In this document: piece by piece, positions 33,014 through 43,004 of the stretch | Layout: the number at the start of each line of letters is the position of its first letter | Numbering within the stretch: position 1 is the stretch's first letter | IMG/VR virus record: IMGVR_UViG_3300044701_001371 | Span: 1 to 49,042 of that record | Length of the DNA: 49,042 nucleotides | Strand: one strand, 5' to 3' | Source: a virus | Made by a program: the position numbers and the translations under genes | Notes under the pieces: generated by a model | Told to the model about the DNA's origin: nothing | The model's database searches: none | The model's input: the letters and a program-made list of their open reading frames with translations, nothing else

Positions 33014-33628
33014 ATGGCAAACGAATTTATAATTAAAAATGGACTGATTATTCAAGGTGGTGGTGGACTACAAATGTCCGGCTCACTTGGAATTACTGGT
33101 TCATTAAACATATCAAGTGTAGTAAACGCAGGAACTGATACTGATAAGTTCTTGGTATTGGACTCTAATGGTAATGTAGATTTTAGAACAGGTACCGAAG
33201 TTCTTTCCGACATTGGTGCAGCCGCATCATCCGTAAAAAACTATATAGATTTTAATAATGTAGTTGATTTTAAAACAATTGCTGATGGATACGCACCAAT
33301 GTGTGGTATTACGGATATCCAAACAAGTGTAAATTCACCATTTGCACATTGGATTGCACCTTCGGATGGTTATATTGAACGAATTGAAGTAATGGTGGGT
33401 GAAACTAATACGGTGACTGATACTTTTTCAATTCAACCATATAAAAATGGTTCTGTATTGGGGTCATCGGTAGGTAATACACTGGGTGCTGTGAGAACTG
33501 TAACTGAATATGTGTTTAGCGCAACATACTCATTCTCAAAAAGAGATAAAATTCAGTTTTATATGTCCAAAGGAACCAATACATCAGATTTGTATACATT
33601 CAATGTTTACTTCTTCGCTACAACCTAA
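33014..33628 (+). CDS. Small tail fibre / tip protein
   Basis: A 204-aa protein. The N-terminal third ([20 protein letters not shown], then [24 protein letters not shown]) is shared with the preceding fibre; the C-terminal ~130 residues form a separate beta-rich domain ([19 protein letters not shown]...FFATT) resembling small C1q/TNF-like or receptor-binding tips, though this is only a shape impression. It begins 44 bases after the previous stop with AAGGAA before the ATG. It may be a standalone tip or adaptor for the fibres on either side. Confidence 0.68.
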   Translation: MANEFIIKNGLIIQGGGGLQMSGSLGITGSLNISSVVNAGTDTDKFLVLDSNGNVDFRTGTEVLSDIGAAASSVKNYIDFNNVVDFKTIADGYAPMCGITDIQTSVNSPFAHWIAPSDGYIERIEVMVGETNTVTDTFSIQPYKNGSVLGSSVGNTLGAVRTVTEYVFSATYSFSKRDKIQFYMSKGTNTSDLYTFNVYFFATT

Positions 33629-33648
33629 TTATTCTAAAGGATAAAAAA

Positions 33649-36600
33649 ATGAGTTTGATACACGCATTACACGAAGATACTTTGTTAGAGGTTAATGGAA
33701 TACTAACCCCTATCAAGGATATCCAAATTGGCGATGTAGTAAAAAGTTACAATACTGAAGCCCAAACTATCGGTGAAAGTAAGGTTGTTTCTAAACACAT
33801 CGGTTTTGATAGTGAATACTACCACATAAATTTTAGTGATGGTTCACAATTAAAAACATCCATCAAATCACTTTTCTATTCACAAGATGGTGAATGGTTA
33901 ACTCCTTTAGATGTATACCACTTAAAAAAATCACTCCTTAACGGATTAGAAATCACCTCACTAAAATTAGTTGATGGTGATATTTCTTTTATTAGTATTG
34001 AAGTAGAACCCGACCACAACTATTTTGTAGGTAATCTATTAGTACACAACACAGGTCCTACGGGTCCTACGGGTCCTACTGGAGCTCAAGGTCCTAAAGG
34101 TCCCACCGGCTCTACCGGTTCAACGGGCCCTACCGGCGGTACTGGTCCTCAAGGTCCTATTGGCCCTAAAGGTCCAACCGGACCCGCTTCATCACCTCAA
34201 GGTGCTCAAGGTCCAAAAGGTCCTATGGGTAACTCACCACAAGGTCCAACGGGTCCTACTGGCCCAACAGGTCCTACCGGCCCAACTGGTCCTACTGGAG
34301 CTCAAGGTCCCAAAGGACCAACGGGTCCAACTGGTCCTACTGGTCCACAAGGTCCAACAGGTCCAACGGGACCAACCGGCCCTACGGGGTCTTCACCACA
34401 AGGTCCTGCTGGTCCAAAGGGACCTACGGGTCCTACTGGCGCAACTGGCCCAACGGGTCCTACTGGTCCTACTGGCGCTAAAGGACCACAAGGTCCTACG
34501 GGTCCAACCGGTGGCACGGGTCCAAAAGGACCACAAGGTCCTACGGGTCCAACAGGTCCAACAGGTCCTACTGGCCCTACTGGTGCAAAAGGACCACAAG
34601 GTCCTACTGGCCCACAAGGTAACCAAGGGCCAGTTGGCCCATCACCTCAAGGAGCTCAAGGTCCTAATGGACCAACAGGTCCAACCGGCCCTAAAGGACC
34701 AACGGGACCAACAGGCCCCACTGGTGCAAAAGGTCCACAAGGAGGAACAGGTCCTACTGGCCCAACCGGTGGTCAAGGTGCTACTGGCGCTCAAGGTTTC
34801 CAAGGACCAACCGGTCCTACCGGACCTACTGGCGCAAAGGGTCCACAAGGACCCACTGGTCCACAAGGTAACCAAGGTCCTTCAGGTTCTTCACCCCAAG
34901 GTGCTCAAGGTCCAAAAGGACCAACCGGTCCAACTGGCGCTCAAGGTCCTGTTGGACCAACGGGTCCTACTGGACCAAAAGGACCTCAAGGTCCCACAGG
35001 TCCCACAGGCCCAACAGGAAACCAAGGTCCGATTGGACCAAAGGGTCCGCAGGGGCCAACGGGTGGAACTGGCCCTCAAGGTGGAGTAGGTCCTCAAGGT
35101 CCAAAGGGCGACCAAGGTAATTCACCACAAGGTGCACAAGGTCCGATAGGACCACAAGGAGCTAAAGGACCTGCGGGTTCTTCACCTAAAGGAGACCAAG
35201 GTCCACAAGGTGCTCAAGGTCCTAAAGGTCCCCAAGGAGCTAACCCACAAGGAGACCAAGGACCACAAGGTCCACAAGGTCCTAAAGGACCAACCGGGTC
35301 TTCACCTCAAGGAGCTCAAGGTCCTAAAGGACCACAAGGTCCACAAGGTAACCAAGGACCCGCACCTCAAGGTGACCAAGGTCCTAAAGGCCCACAAGGT
35401 CCACAAGGTAATCAAGGACCCGCACCTCAAGGTGACCAAGGTCCTAAAGGTCCACAAGGTCCACAAGGACAACAAGGACCTGCGCCACAAGGTGACCAAG
35501 GTCCTAAAGGTCCACAAGGTGCTCAAGGTCCGATGGGTAATTCACCTCAAGGACCACAAGGTGCAAAAGGACCACAAGGTGATAAAGGTAATACGGGCTC
35601 TTCGCCCAAAGGTGACCAAGGACCACAAGGCGCTCAAGGTCCTAAAGGTCCTCAAGGAGCTAACCCACAAGGTGACCAAGGACCACAAGGTCCACAAGGT
35701 CCTAAAGGTCCTACTGGCTCTTCACCGCAAGGTGCTCAAGGTCCTAAAGGTCCACAAGGTCCACAAGGTCAACAAGGACCCGCACCTCAAGGTGACCAAG
35801 GTCCTAAAGGCCCACAAGGTCCACAAGGTAATCAAGGACCCGCACCTCAAGGTGACCAAGGTCCTAAAGGACCACAAGGACCACAAGGACAACAAGGTCC
35901 AGCGCCTCAAGGTGACCAAGGTCCTAAAGGTCCACAAGGGCCAAAGGGTGACCAAGGTAATTCACCTCAAGGTGCTCAAGGTCCAACAGGTGCTCAAGGT
36001 GATAAAGGTAATACAGGGTCTTCACCTAAAGGAGACCAAGGTCCACAAGGTGCTCAAGGTCCTAAAGGCCCTCAAGGAGCTAACCCACAAGGTGACCAAG
36101 GTCCACAAGGCCCACAAGGTCCTAAAGGTCCTACTGGGTCTTCACCACAAGGCGCTCAAGGTCCTAAAGGTCCTCAAGGTGATAAAGGTCCAACTGGGTC
36201 TTCACCGCAAGGTGCTCAAGGTCCTAAAGGACCACAAGGTCCACAAGGTAACCAAGGTCCTGCTCCTCAAGGTGACCAAGGTCCTAAAGGTCCTCAAGGC
36301 GCTCAAGGTAATCAAGGACCGCAAGGTCCAATTGGACCTCAAGGTCCTAAAGGCCCTCAAGGTCCTAAAGGTCCTCAAGGAGACAAGGGTCCTCAAGGAG
36401 CTGCTCCTCAAGGTGACCAAGGTCCACAGGGACCAAAGGGTGACCAAGGTAATTCACCTCAAGGCGCTCAAGGTCCTAAAGGTCCTCAAGGAGACAAAGG
36501 ACCACAGGGTGCGGCACCTCAAGGTGCTCAAGGTCCTAAAGGTCCACAGGGGGATAAAGGACCACAAGGTTCAATAGGTAACCAAGGAGACCAAGGTCCA

Positions 36601-37740
36601 CAAGGTCCGCAAGGACCAAAGGGTGATGCTGGAACCTCACCACAAGGTGCTCAAGGTCCTAAAGGTCCTCAAGGAGACAAAGGTCCTCAAGGAGCTTCAC
36701 CACAAGGAGCTCAAGGTCCACAAGGTGTTAAAGGACCACAAGGTCCTAAAGGAACTTCACCTCAAGGTGACCAAGGTCCACAAGGTGCTCAAGGTCCTAA
36801 AGGTCCTCAAGGTGATTCACCACAAGGAGACCAAGGACCACAAGGTCCTAAAGGAGACCAAGGTAATTCACCTCAAGGTGCTCAAGGTCCTATTGGGGCT
36901 CAAGGTCCTAAAGGTCCTCAAGGAGACAAAGGTCCTCAAGGTGCAAAAGGTCCTCAAGGAGACAAAGGTCCTCAAGGAGACAAGGGTCCTCAAGGAGCTA
37001 ATCCACAAGGTGACCAAGGTCCACAAGGTGAAAAAGGACCACAGGGGGATAAGGGAACCTCACCACAAGGTGCTCAAGGTCCTAAAGGTCCTCAAGGAGA
37101 CAAAGGTCCTCAAGGAGCTTCACCACAAGGAGCGCAAGGCCCACAAGGTGTTAAAGGACCACAAGGTCCTAAAGGAACTTCACCTCAAGGTGACCAAGGT
37201 CCACAAGGTGCTCAAGGTCCTAAAGGTCCTCAAGGTGATTCACCACAAGGAGACCAAGGACCACAAGGTCCTAAAGGAGACCAAGGTAATTCACCTCAAG
37301 GTGCTCAAGGTCCTATTGGGGCTCAAGGTCCTAAAGGTCCTCAAGGAGACAAAGGTCCTCAAGGTGCAAAAGGTCCTCAAGGAGACAAAGGTCCTCAAGG
37401 AGACAAGGGTCCTCAAGGAGCTAATCCACAAGGTGACCAAGGTCCTCAAGGACCACAAGGTGCTCAAGGTCCTAAAGGAACGTCACCACAAGGTCCACAA
37501 GGAGCTAAAGGTCCTCAAGGTCCTAAAGGAACTTCACCTCAAGGTGCTCAAGGACCACAAGGTCCTCAAGGAGACAAAGGTCCTCAAGGAGACAAAGGTC
37601 AAAAGGGAGAGGCTGCTCTTGGAACTTTAATTAGTGGTGTATCACCAGGATTAACTTGGAACGGGTCTCGTGGATTTTTAAGTTTCAATAATGGTGGTGC
37701 TACATATGTAATTCATATGTATGTAAGTGGTTCATTCTAA
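33649..37740 (+). CDS. Giant collagen-like fibre with N-terminal Hint-like domain (fibre A)
   Basis: A 1363-aa protein. Residues ~6-134 look like a Hint (hedgehog/intein) domain: [46 protein letters not shown], then [16 protein letters not shown]134|T135. The block A nucleophile position is Ala6 and the block B His is replaced by Lys, but the terminal His-Asn is kept. Residues 136 to ~1322 are Gly-X-Y collagen, GPT-rich in the first third, then [12 protein letters not shown], interrupted about every 20 residues by a five-residue GxxPQ unit. The C-terminal ~40 residues ([17 protein letters not shown]...YVSGSF) are probably the trimerising foldon or tip. Pro lies mostly at X and Lys at Y. Modification enzymes are encoded just downstream. 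The protein is a probable trimeric tail or head fibre. Confidence 0.88.
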   Translation: MSLIHALHEDTLLEVNGILTPIKDIQIGDVVKSYNTEAQTIGESKVVSKHIGFDSEYYHINFSDGSQLKTSIKSLFYSQDGEWLTPLDVYHLKKSLLNGLEITSLKLVDGDISFISIEVEPDHNYFVGNLLVHNTGPTGPTGPTGAQGPKGPTGSTGSTGPTGGTGPQGPIGPKGPTGPASSPQGAQGPKGPMGNSPQGPTGPTGPTGPTGPTGPTGAQGPKGPTGPTGPTGPQGPTGPTGPTGPTGSSPQGPAGPKGPTGPTGATGPTGPTGPTGAKGPQGPTGPTGGTGPKGPQGPTGPTGPTGPTGPTGAKGPQGPTGPQGNQGPVGPSPQGAQGPNGPTGPTGPKGPTGPTGPTGAKGPQGGTGPTGPTGGQGATGAQGFQGPTGPTGPTGAKGPQGPTGPQGNQGPSGSSPQGAQGPKGPTGPTGAQGPVGPTGPTGPKGPQGPTGPTGPTGNQGPIGPKGPQGPTGGTGPQGGVGPQGPKGDQGNSPQGAQGPIGPQGAKGPAGSSPKGDQGPQGAQGPKGPQGANPQGDQGPQGPQGPKGPTGSSPQGAQGPKGPQGPQGNQGPAPQGDQGPKGPQGPQGNQGPAPQGDQGPKGPQGPQGQQGPAPQGDQGPKGPQGAQGPMGNSPQGPQGAKGPQGDKGNTGSSPKGDQGPQGAQGPKGPQGANPQGDQGPQGPQGPKGPTGSSPQGAQGPKGPQGPQGQQGPAPQGDQGPKGPQGPQGNQGPAPQGDQGPKGPQGPQGQQGPAPQGDQGPKGPQGPKGDQGNSPQGAQGPTGAQGDKGNTGSSPKGDQGPQGAQGPKGPQGANPQGDQGPQGPQGPKGPTGSSPQGAQGPKGPQGDKGPTGSSPQGAQGPKGPQGPQGNQGPAPQGDQGPKGPQGAQGNQGPQGPIGPQGPKGPQGPKGPQGDKGPQGAAPQGDQGPQGPKGDQGNSPQGAQGPKGPQGDKGPQGAAPQGAQGPKGPQGDKGPQGSIGNQGDQGPQGPQGPKGDAGTSPQGAQGPKGPQGDKGPQGASPQGAQGPQGVKGPQGPKGTSPQGDQGPQGAQGPKGPQGDSPQGDQGPQGPKGDQGNSPQGAQGPIGAQGPKGPQGDKGPQGAKGPQGDKGPQGDKGPQGANPQGDQGPQGEKGPQGDKGTSPQGAQGPKGPQGDKGPQGASPQGAQGPQGVKGPQGPKGTSPQGDQGPQGAQGPKGPQGDSPQGDQGPQGPKGDQGNSPQGAQGPIGAQGPKGPQGDKGPQGAKGPQGDKGPQGDKGPQGANPQGDQGPQGPQGAQGPKGTSPQGPQGAKGPQGPKGTSPQGAQGPQGPQGDKGPQGDKGQKGEAALGTLISGVSPGLTWNGSRGFLSFNNGGATYVIHMYVSGSF
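33664..34050 (+). other. Hint-like domain of collagen fibre A
   Basis: Covers about residues 6-134. Block F-like [12 protein letters not shown] ends in His133-Asn134 and is followed by Thr135, matching the Asn-(Cys/Ser/Thr) junction of Hint domains. Only five residues precede it, so classical splicing would join almost nothing. Asn cyclisation would instead release the collagen part with a Thr N-terminus. Loss of two catalytic positions makes activity uncertain. Confidence 0.65.
36631..37022 (+). repeat. 392-base direct repeat in fibre A, copy 1
   Basis: Nearly identical to 37054-37445 (offset 423 bases, 141 codons), with only a few synonymous changes, so it is a recent in-frame duplication. 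Confidence 0.85.
37054..37445 (+). repeat. 392-base direct repeat in fibre A, copy 2
   Basis: Second copy of the segment at 36631-37022; differs for example at aggagcgcaaggcccacaa versus aggagctcaaggtccacaa. Confidence 0.85.
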
Positions 37741-37763
37741 TCCAAAAATAAAGAAGTTCTCTT

Positions 37764-40700
37764 ATGAGTGTTAAAAACGGACAATTAGTCAGATTATATG
37801 ATGGAAGTGAAACCGCTATTGAAAATCTCATTAGTGGTTCTTCCATTGTAGCTGGTGTTGCTTTACCTGGACTTGGATTGGGTGAAACTGATTATAAAAC
37901 TTGGTCTTCTACTGATATATCATCCACGACATTACAACCCGCAAATGTTGTAACAAGAAATACTTTCATCAATTCAGCTATTGAAAAAATTGAATTTAAC
38001 GATGGTAATCTTGTCGTATCACCAATGCAAGAAATCCTTGTAAAAGGTGGTGATAATGTATATCTTTTTAAAAGAGCAAAAGATGTAGTCTTAAATTCAG
38101 ACCATTTAGTAAAATGGAATGGTTCTTCACTTGTAGATGAACTAATTACTGAAGCTTATACCATAGACCCGGAAGACGCTTCAAACCTAAACATTGAAGA
38201 CCTTGATGTTTACCTTGTAAATGGGTATGTAGTTCACAACGCAGGGACTTCTTATTTTACATCAGATTGTTTAACTTCAGATAATCTTGGTTGTGGTAAC
38301 TGGCCTAATTTTGATCCTGGCTCATACTCCAACACTTGTTATTATGTATCGGGTGCTCCTGGAACTGATTGTGCTTATACTTGTGCCACTTGTGAAGAGA
38401 TTGAATTTGATGCAAACTCCGATGGTGAACCTTGTGGTTCTAATAATGAGTGTGACGCAGATACATCACAAGGTCCAACAGGTCCAACAGGTCCTCAAGG
38501 TGCAGTCGGTCCTAAAGGTGATAATGGGCCAACTGGTGGAACGGGCCCGACCGGTCCTCAAGGTGCTGTGGGTCCAATCGGCCCTACGGGTGATACTCCT
38601 GACGCACTAACGGGTCCTCAAGGTCCCGTAGGTCCAAAAGGACCATCGGGTAATTTGGGACCACAAGGTCCCACGGGACCAACAGGTCCAACGGGTGGAC
38701 AAGGTGGGCAAGGTTCTCAAGGTGCTGTGGGGCCTGTGGGAGATTCTCCAACCGGAGGACAAGGTAACCAAGGACCTGTTGGTCCTACTGGCCCAACGGG
38801 GCCCGCAGGAGCATTAGGTCCGGTAGGACCTATCGGACCAACCGGCGACCAAGGACCCACCGGACCAACCGGCCCAACGGGCGCTTCACCCACTGGCCCA
38901 GGTGGTGACCAAGGTCCAACGGGCGGAACGGGTCCAACCGGTCCTGGTGGAGACCAAGGTCCAACAGGCCCAACAGGTGCAACGGGTGCTTCACCCACTG
39001 GTGGTGGTGGTGACCAAGGTCCTGTGGGACCTCAAGGGCCAAAAGGACCTTCGGGTAATTTAGGAGCTCAAGGACCTGTTGGCCCAACCGGCCCAACTGG
39101 TCCTGTTGGACCTACTGGCGATACAGGTGCCTCACCAACCGGTCCAGGCGGTGACCAAGGACCCACCGGCCCTACGGGTCCTACGGGCCCCACTGGCGAT
39201 AGAGGTCCACAAGGTCCTATGGGACCAACGGGTGCTTCCCCAACAGGTGGTGGTGGAGACCAAGGACCAACAGGCGCTCAAGGACCTGTTGGTGGAACTC
39301 CAGGTCCTGGTGCAGCGGGTCCAATAGGACCAGGTGGCGACCAAGGTTCACAAGGTCCTCAAGGTCCAATTGGGGCTTCCCCAACAGGTGGTGGTGGAGA
39401 CCAAGGACCTCAAGGAGGTCAAGGTTCGCAAGGACCTACTGGAGATATTGGTGTTGGTGGCGACCAAGGTCCAACTGGCGGACAAGGTAATCAAGGTCCA
39501 CAAGGATTACAAGGTCCAAAAGGACCTTCGGGTAATTTAGGTCCTCAAGGACCAATAGGACCTACCGGAGCTGGTGGACCTGCTGGGGATAATGCTCCTA
39601 AAGGCGCTCAAGGAGACCAAGGAAATACAGGTCCTATTGGACCCACCGGTGATGCTGGCCCCAAAGGAGCTCAAGGTGCTCAAGGAAATCAAGGAAATCA
39701 AGGTCCAACTGGTGATGCTGCTTTAACAGGTCCTCAAGGACCAATTGGAGGTGGGGGTGACCAAGGTCCTCAAGGACCTGCAGGAGCAAAAGGTGCTCAA
39801 GGTCCAGTTGGTGGTCAAGGAGACCAAGGCCCTCAAGGACCCGCTGGTCCTAAAGGTGCTCAAGGACCAATTGGAGGTGGAGGTAACCAAGGTCCTCAAG
39901 GACCTGCTGGCGGTAAGGGTGCTCAAGGTCCAATTGGCGGTCAAGGAGACCAAGGTCCTATGGGACCTTCGGGTAATTTAGGCGCTCAAGGACCAATGGG
40001 TCCTAAAGGTGACCAAGGTCCAACTGGTGATGCAGCCCCAAAAGGTGCTCAAGGAGACCAAGGAAATACAGGTCCTATTGGACCCACCGGTGATGCTGGC
40101 CCCAAAGGAGCTCAAGGTGCTCAAGGAAATCAAGGTAACCAAGGTCCAACAGGTGATGCTGCTTTAACAGGTCCTCAAGGACCTGTGGGTGTGAAGGGTG
40201 ACCAAGGTCCTCAAGGACCTGCTGGAGGTAAAGGCTCTCAAGGTCCTATTGGTGGACAAGGAGACCAAGGTCCTCAAGGGCCTGCTGGGGCTAAAGGTGC
40301 CCAAGGTCCAACAGGCGCTGGTGGTGACCAAGGTCCTCAAGGACCTGCTGGTGGTAAAGGTGCTCAAGGTCCTATTGGTGGGCAAGGCGACCAAGGTCCT
40401 AAAGGACCATCGGGTAATTTAGGCCCCCAAGGTCCAACGGGTGTAAAAGGTAATCAAGGTCCAACCGGCGATGCTGCTGCTAAAGGTGCTCAAGGGGACC
40501 AAGGAAATACAGGTCCTATTGGTCCAACTGGCGATGCTGGTCCTAAAGGTGCTCAAGGTGCTCAAGGTAACCAAGGTAACCAAGGACCAACCGGCGATGC
40601 TGCATTAACAGGCGCTCAAGGTCCTATGGGACCTAAAGGTGACCAGGGTCCAGTGGGTACACCCGCCGAAACCGGGGCTCAAGGTCCTGTTGGCGTAAAA

Positions 40701-42347
40701 GGTGACCAAGGTCCTCAAGGGCCTGCTGGGGCTAAAGGTGCTCAAGGACCTGTTGGTGGACAAGGTGACCAAGGTCCTCAAGGACCACAAAGTGTAGCTA
40801 CCGAAGGTGGTGATGGATATACTGGTGGACCACAAGGTGCTGTTGGTCCAACGGGTGACCAAGGACCTAAAGGTGATGTGGGTCAAAAAGGTGATGATGG
40901 TCCTAAAGGGGCTCAAGGTCCTCAAGGATTACAAGGTCCTAAAGGTCCTTCGGGAAATTTAGGAGCTCAAGGTCCTGTTGGTGTAAAGGGTGATACTGGT
41001 CAAAAAGGTGATGATGGTCCTAAAGGAGACCAAGGACCAACTGGTGTTAAGGGAGACCAAGGACCTGCAGGAGAACAAGGACCTAAAGGACCTCAAGGAG
41101 CTCAAGGTAATCAGGGTAGACAAGGACCAACCGGAGATGCTGCTCTAACAGGCGCTGCTGGTCCAATTGGACCCAAAGGTGACCAAGGTCAAAAAGGTGA
41201 TGATGGTCCTAAAGGCGCTCAAGGTCCTCAAGGTAGAGTAGGCCCGCAAGGAGACCAAGGTGATGCTTTTGACGCTTTAACACCACAAGGACCTCAAGGA
41301 AATATAGGACCTGTTGGAGTTAAAGGTGATGCTGGTCCTAAAGGCGCTCAAGGTCCTCAAGGACTTCAAGGTCAAAAAGGACCATCTGGAAACACGGGCG
41401 CTCAAGGACCTCAAGGACCACAAAGTGATAAGGGTTCTACGATTGGACCTAAAGGGGACCAAGGATTTTCAGGCGATTATGAAGACACTGCGCCTAAAGG
41501 TGACCAAGGTCAAAAGGGTGACCAGGGTCAAAAGGGGGCTGATGGTCCAAAGGGTGCTCAAGGGGCTCAAGGATTTCAAGGTCCCAAAGGTGACCAAGGA
41601 CCCACCAATTTAACAGGCCCACAAGGTGCTGTTGGTGTAAAAGGTGATGTTGGTGTAAAAGGTGATGATGGTCCTAAAGGCGCTCAAGGTCCTCAAGGTA
41701 GAGTAGGTCCGCAAGGTGACCAAGGTGATGCTTTTGACGCTTTAACCCCACAAGGACCTCAAGGAAATGTAGGACCTGTTGGAGTTAAAGGTGATGCTGG
41801 TCCCAAAGGAGCTCAAGGTCCTCAAGGATTACAAGGTCCAAAAGGACCGTCTGGAAACGCCGGTGCTCAAGGACCTCAAGGACCACAAAGTGATAAGGGT
41901 TCTACCATCGGTCCTAAAGGAGACCAAGGATTTTCAGGCGATTATGAAGACACTGCACCCAAAGGCGATGTTGGACCTCAAGGTGACCAAGGTCAAAAGG
42001 GGGCTGATGGTCCTAAAGGAGCTCAAGGTGCCGCGGGAAATCAAGGACCACAAGGTGGCCAAGGAACATCCGCATTATCGGGCGCTGAAGGTGCTGTTGG
42101 ACCACAAGGTGAACAAGGACCAACGGGAGATTCTCCAACTGCTGAACAAAATGGACCACAAGGAGCACAAGGTATAGCTCCGGGTCCTAAAGGTGATTTT
42201 GGTCAAAAAGGTGAAAAGGGAAGTCAACTTGAAGGTGGTTACTTTGAGTGGAGTGATACTGATAATAAACTATACTTTAAAGAGTATGGTTGGACTGCCG
42301 GTGATAGATTATTTGTTGTAGAATTATACAGGTCAGGTTCATTTTAA
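37764..42347 (+). CDS. Giant collagen-like fibre with N-terminal Hint-like domain and Cys-rich segment (fibre B)
   Basis: A 1527-aa protein. Residues ~2-159 form a diverged Hint-like domain: [20 protein letters not shown] at the start, [20 protein letters not shown] in the middle, and [12 protein letters not shown]159|A160 at the end. Residues 160-235 contain eight cysteines ([10 protein letters not shown] ... CAYTCATC ... PCGSNNEC), possibly interchain disulfides. Collagen repeats run from ~237 to ~1488, with GPT/GPQ/GPV and many GDQ/GAQ/GNQ and GAK/GVK/GQK triplets, interrupted by short breaks such as GASPTG, GDAALTG and GDNAPKG. A C-terminal domain, [20 protein letters not shown]...YRSGSF, shares the Tyr-x-SGSF ending with fibre A. 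It is a probable trimeric fibre and substrate of the downstream enzymes; which virion part it decorates is unknown. Confidence 0.87.
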   Translation: MSVKNGQLVRLYDGSETAIENLISGSSIVAGVALPGLGLGETDYKTWSSTDISSTTLQPANVVTRNTFINSAIEKIEFNDGNLVVSPMQEILVKGGDNVYLFKRAKDVVLNSDHLVKWNGSSLVDELITEAYTIDPEDASNLNIEDLDVYLVNGYVVHNAGTSYFTSDCLTSDNLGCGNWPNFDPGSYSNTCYYVSGAPGTDCAYTCATCEEIEFDANSDGEPCGSNNECDADTSQGPTGPTGPQGAVGPKGDNGPTGGTGPTGPQGAVGPIGPTGDTPDALTGPQGPVGPKGPSGNLGPQGPTGPTGPTGGQGGQGSQGAVGPVGDSPTGGQGNQGPVGPTGPTGPAGALGPVGPIGPTGDQGPTGPTGPTGASPTGPGGDQGPTGGTGPTGPGGDQGPTGPTGATGASPTGGGGDQGPVGPQGPKGPSGNLGAQGPVGPTGPTGPVGPTGDTGASPTGPGGDQGPTGPTGPTGPTGDRGPQGPMGPTGASPTGGGGDQGPTGAQGPVGGTPGPGAAGPIGPGGDQGSQGPQGPIGASPTGGGGDQGPQGGQGSQGPTGDIGVGGDQGPTGGQGNQGPQGLQGPKGPSGNLGPQGPIGPTGAGGPAGDNAPKGAQGDQGNTGPIGPTGDAGPKGAQGAQGNQGNQGPTGDAALTGPQGPIGGGGDQGPQGPAGAKGAQGPVGGQGDQGPQGPAGPKGAQGPIGGGGNQGPQGPAGGKGAQGPIGGQGDQGPMGPSGNLGAQGPMGPKGDQGPTGDAAPKGAQGDQGNTGPIGPTGDAGPKGAQGAQGNQGNQGPTGDAALTGPQGPVGVKGDQGPQGPAGGKGSQGPIGGQGDQGPQGPAGAKGAQGPTGAGGDQGPQGPAGGKGAQGPIGGQGDQGPKGPSGNLGPQGPTGVKGNQGPTGDAAAKGAQGDQGNTGPIGPTGDAGPKGAQGAQGNQGNQGPTGDAALTGAQGPMGPKGDQGPVGTPAETGAQGPVGVKGDQGPQGPAGAKGAQGPVGGQGDQGPQGPQSVATEGGDGYTGGPQGAVGPTGDQGPKGDVGQKGDDGPKGAQGPQGLQGPKGPSGNLGAQGPVGVKGDTGQKGDDGPKGDQGPTGVKGDQGPAGEQGPKGPQGAQGNQGRQGPTGDAALTGAAGPIGPKGDQGQKGDDGPKGAQGPQGRVGPQGDQGDAFDALTPQGPQGNIGPVGVKGDAGPKGAQGPQGLQGQKGPSGNTGAQGPQGPQSDKGSTIGPKGDQGFSGDYEDTAPKGDQGQKGDQGQKGADGPKGAQGAQGFQGPKGDQGPTNLTGPQGAVGVKGDVGVKGDDGPKGAQGPQGRVGPQGDQGDAFDALTPQGPQGNVGPVGVKGDAGPKGAQGPQGLQGPKGPSGNAGAQGPQGPQSDKGSTIGPKGDQGFSGDYEDTAPKGDVGPQGDQGQKGADGPKGAQGAAGNQGPQGGQGTSALSGAEGAVGPQGEQGPTGDSPTAEQNGPQGAQGIAPGPKGDFGQKGEKGSQLEGGYFEWSDTDNKLYFKEYGWTAGDRLFVVELYRSGSF
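37767..38240 (+). other. Hint-like domain of collagen fibre B
   Basis: Residues ~2-159. Ser2 falls at the block A first position by alignment with the C-x-x-G-T pattern (SVKNG); the domain ends VHN159|A160. The block B His is absent (VSPMQE). More diverged than that of fibre A, but the terminal His-Asn is kept. Confidence 0.5.
38472..42228 (+). repeat. Collagen Gly-X-Y repeat region B
   Basis: Long collagen-coding region made of 9-base units. Recurrent longer blocks include [16 protein letters not shown] and [20 protein letters not shown] (three or more times each between 39590 and 40640) and a duplicated pair near 41210-41500 and 41690-41960 ([20 protein letters not shown]). Confidence 0.88.
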
Positions 42348-42361
42348 TACATTCAATTCCA

Positions 42362-42369
42362 TATTTATA
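42362..42369 (+). promoter_or_regulatory. TATTTATA box, putative promoter of the modification operon
   Basis: In the 48-base gap after fibre B, 26 bases before the ATG at 42396. The next two genes have no box, so the three enzyme genes probably share this promoter. Confidence 0.55.
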
Positions 42370-42395
42370 ATAAAGTTTAAAAAATAAGTTTTGTT

Positions 42396-43001
42396 ATGGA
42401 AAAGAAATTTATATTCAATCAAGACCCATCACGATTTTCAGCTGACCATACCAATTATTATTGGTTTCAAAATGGATTTACTGCTGAAGAATTGGCTACG
42501 ATTGAACAAATGACTTCCAATTTACCATTTGAAGCCGCGGGCGTTGGTGAGTTGGATAAATCACGAGTAGAAAGCGAATATCGTAAATCATCAATTAAAT
42601 GGTGTCCTCAAAACGAAGAGTGGGAATGGGTTTACGATAAGCTTGGAACTATGATTTCTGAAGCAAACAACAATATGTGGAAATTTGATTTGACTCATAT
42701 GAGAGAACAAATCCAATATACTGAATACTACGAAGGTGGTGGTCAGTATGACTGGCATATGGATTGTGGTATTGGTATTCAAGCCCAACGCAAAGTTTCG
42801 GTTACTGTTCAATTATCACAACCTGATGAATACGAGGGTGGTGATTTACAATTTATGTTAGGTGCTGGTCAGATTTGGGCTCCACGAGTTCAAGGGGCTG
42901 CTGTTATTTTCCCATCATTTTTCTTACACCGAGTTACGCCTGTAACCAAGGGGACTCGTAAGTCATTTGTTCTTTGGGTTGGTGGAGAACCATATAGATA
43001 A
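42396..43001 (+). CDS. 2OG-Fe(II) oxygenase, PKHD/prolyl-hydroxylase-like
   Basis: A 201-aa double-stranded beta-helix dioxygenase. Iron ligands are visible as WHMD (H121-x-D123) and FFLHRVTPV (H178); R188 in KGTRKSF, ten residues later, is the expected 2-oxoglutarate anchor. The segment EYEGGDLQF before the second half and FPSFFLHRVTPVTKGTRKS are typical of the PKHD group of prolyl 4-hydroxylase-like enzymes, which are common in T4-like marine phages. Its place directly after two collagen genes and before glycosyltransferases suggests hydroxylation of the fibres. In these collagens Pro is mainly at X, so the target may be X-Pro or another residue rather than the Y-Pro used by animal P4H. It is followed by the next gene after three bases. 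Confidence 0.9.
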   Translation: MEKKFIFNQDPSRFSADHTNYYWFQNGFTAEELATIEQMTSNLPFEAAGVGELDKSRVESEYRKSSIKWCPQNEEWEWVYDKLGTMISEANNNMWKFDLTHMREQIQYTEYYEGGGQYDWHMDCGIGIQAQRKVSVTVQLSQPDEYEGGDLQFMLGAGQIWAPRVQGAAVIFPSFFLHRVTPVTKGTRKSFVLWVGGEPYR

Positions 43002-43004
43002 TCT

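Larger units (their letters stand above)
34054..37614 (+). repeat. Collagen Gly-X-Y repeat region A with 60-base and 420-base periodicity
   Basis: Mostly 9-base codon triplets for GPT/GPQ/GPK. From about 35180 the unit is 60 bases, (GXY)5 plus GxxPQ. Seven such units form a 420-base higher-order repeat, recognisable by the [20 protein letters not shown] segment starting near 35180, 35600 and 36020. Confidence 0.9.

Noticed and set aside
33664-34050. Splicing-competent intein in fibre A
   Set aside because: Only five residues precede the domain, the first-position nucleophile is Ala, and the block B His is missing; at most C-terminal cleavage is plausible.
34054-37614. CRISPR-like or satellite DNA array
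   Set aside because: The repeats are in-frame Gly-X-Y codons with no spacer structure.
34160-37630. Long open frames in the +2 frame of collagen A (34160-35089, 35210-36577, 36623-37630) rich in KVLKV and HKV
   Set aside because: They are the frame-shifted reading of repeated GGT-CCT-AAA type codons; no ribosome binding sites, and composition simply mirrors the collagen triplets.
38717-42177. Open frames on both strands across collagen B (for example 38717-38998 minus, 41314-41613 and 41779-42177 plus)
   Set aside because: Same cause: absence of stops in repetitive codons. The in-frame 1527-aa protein explains the region.
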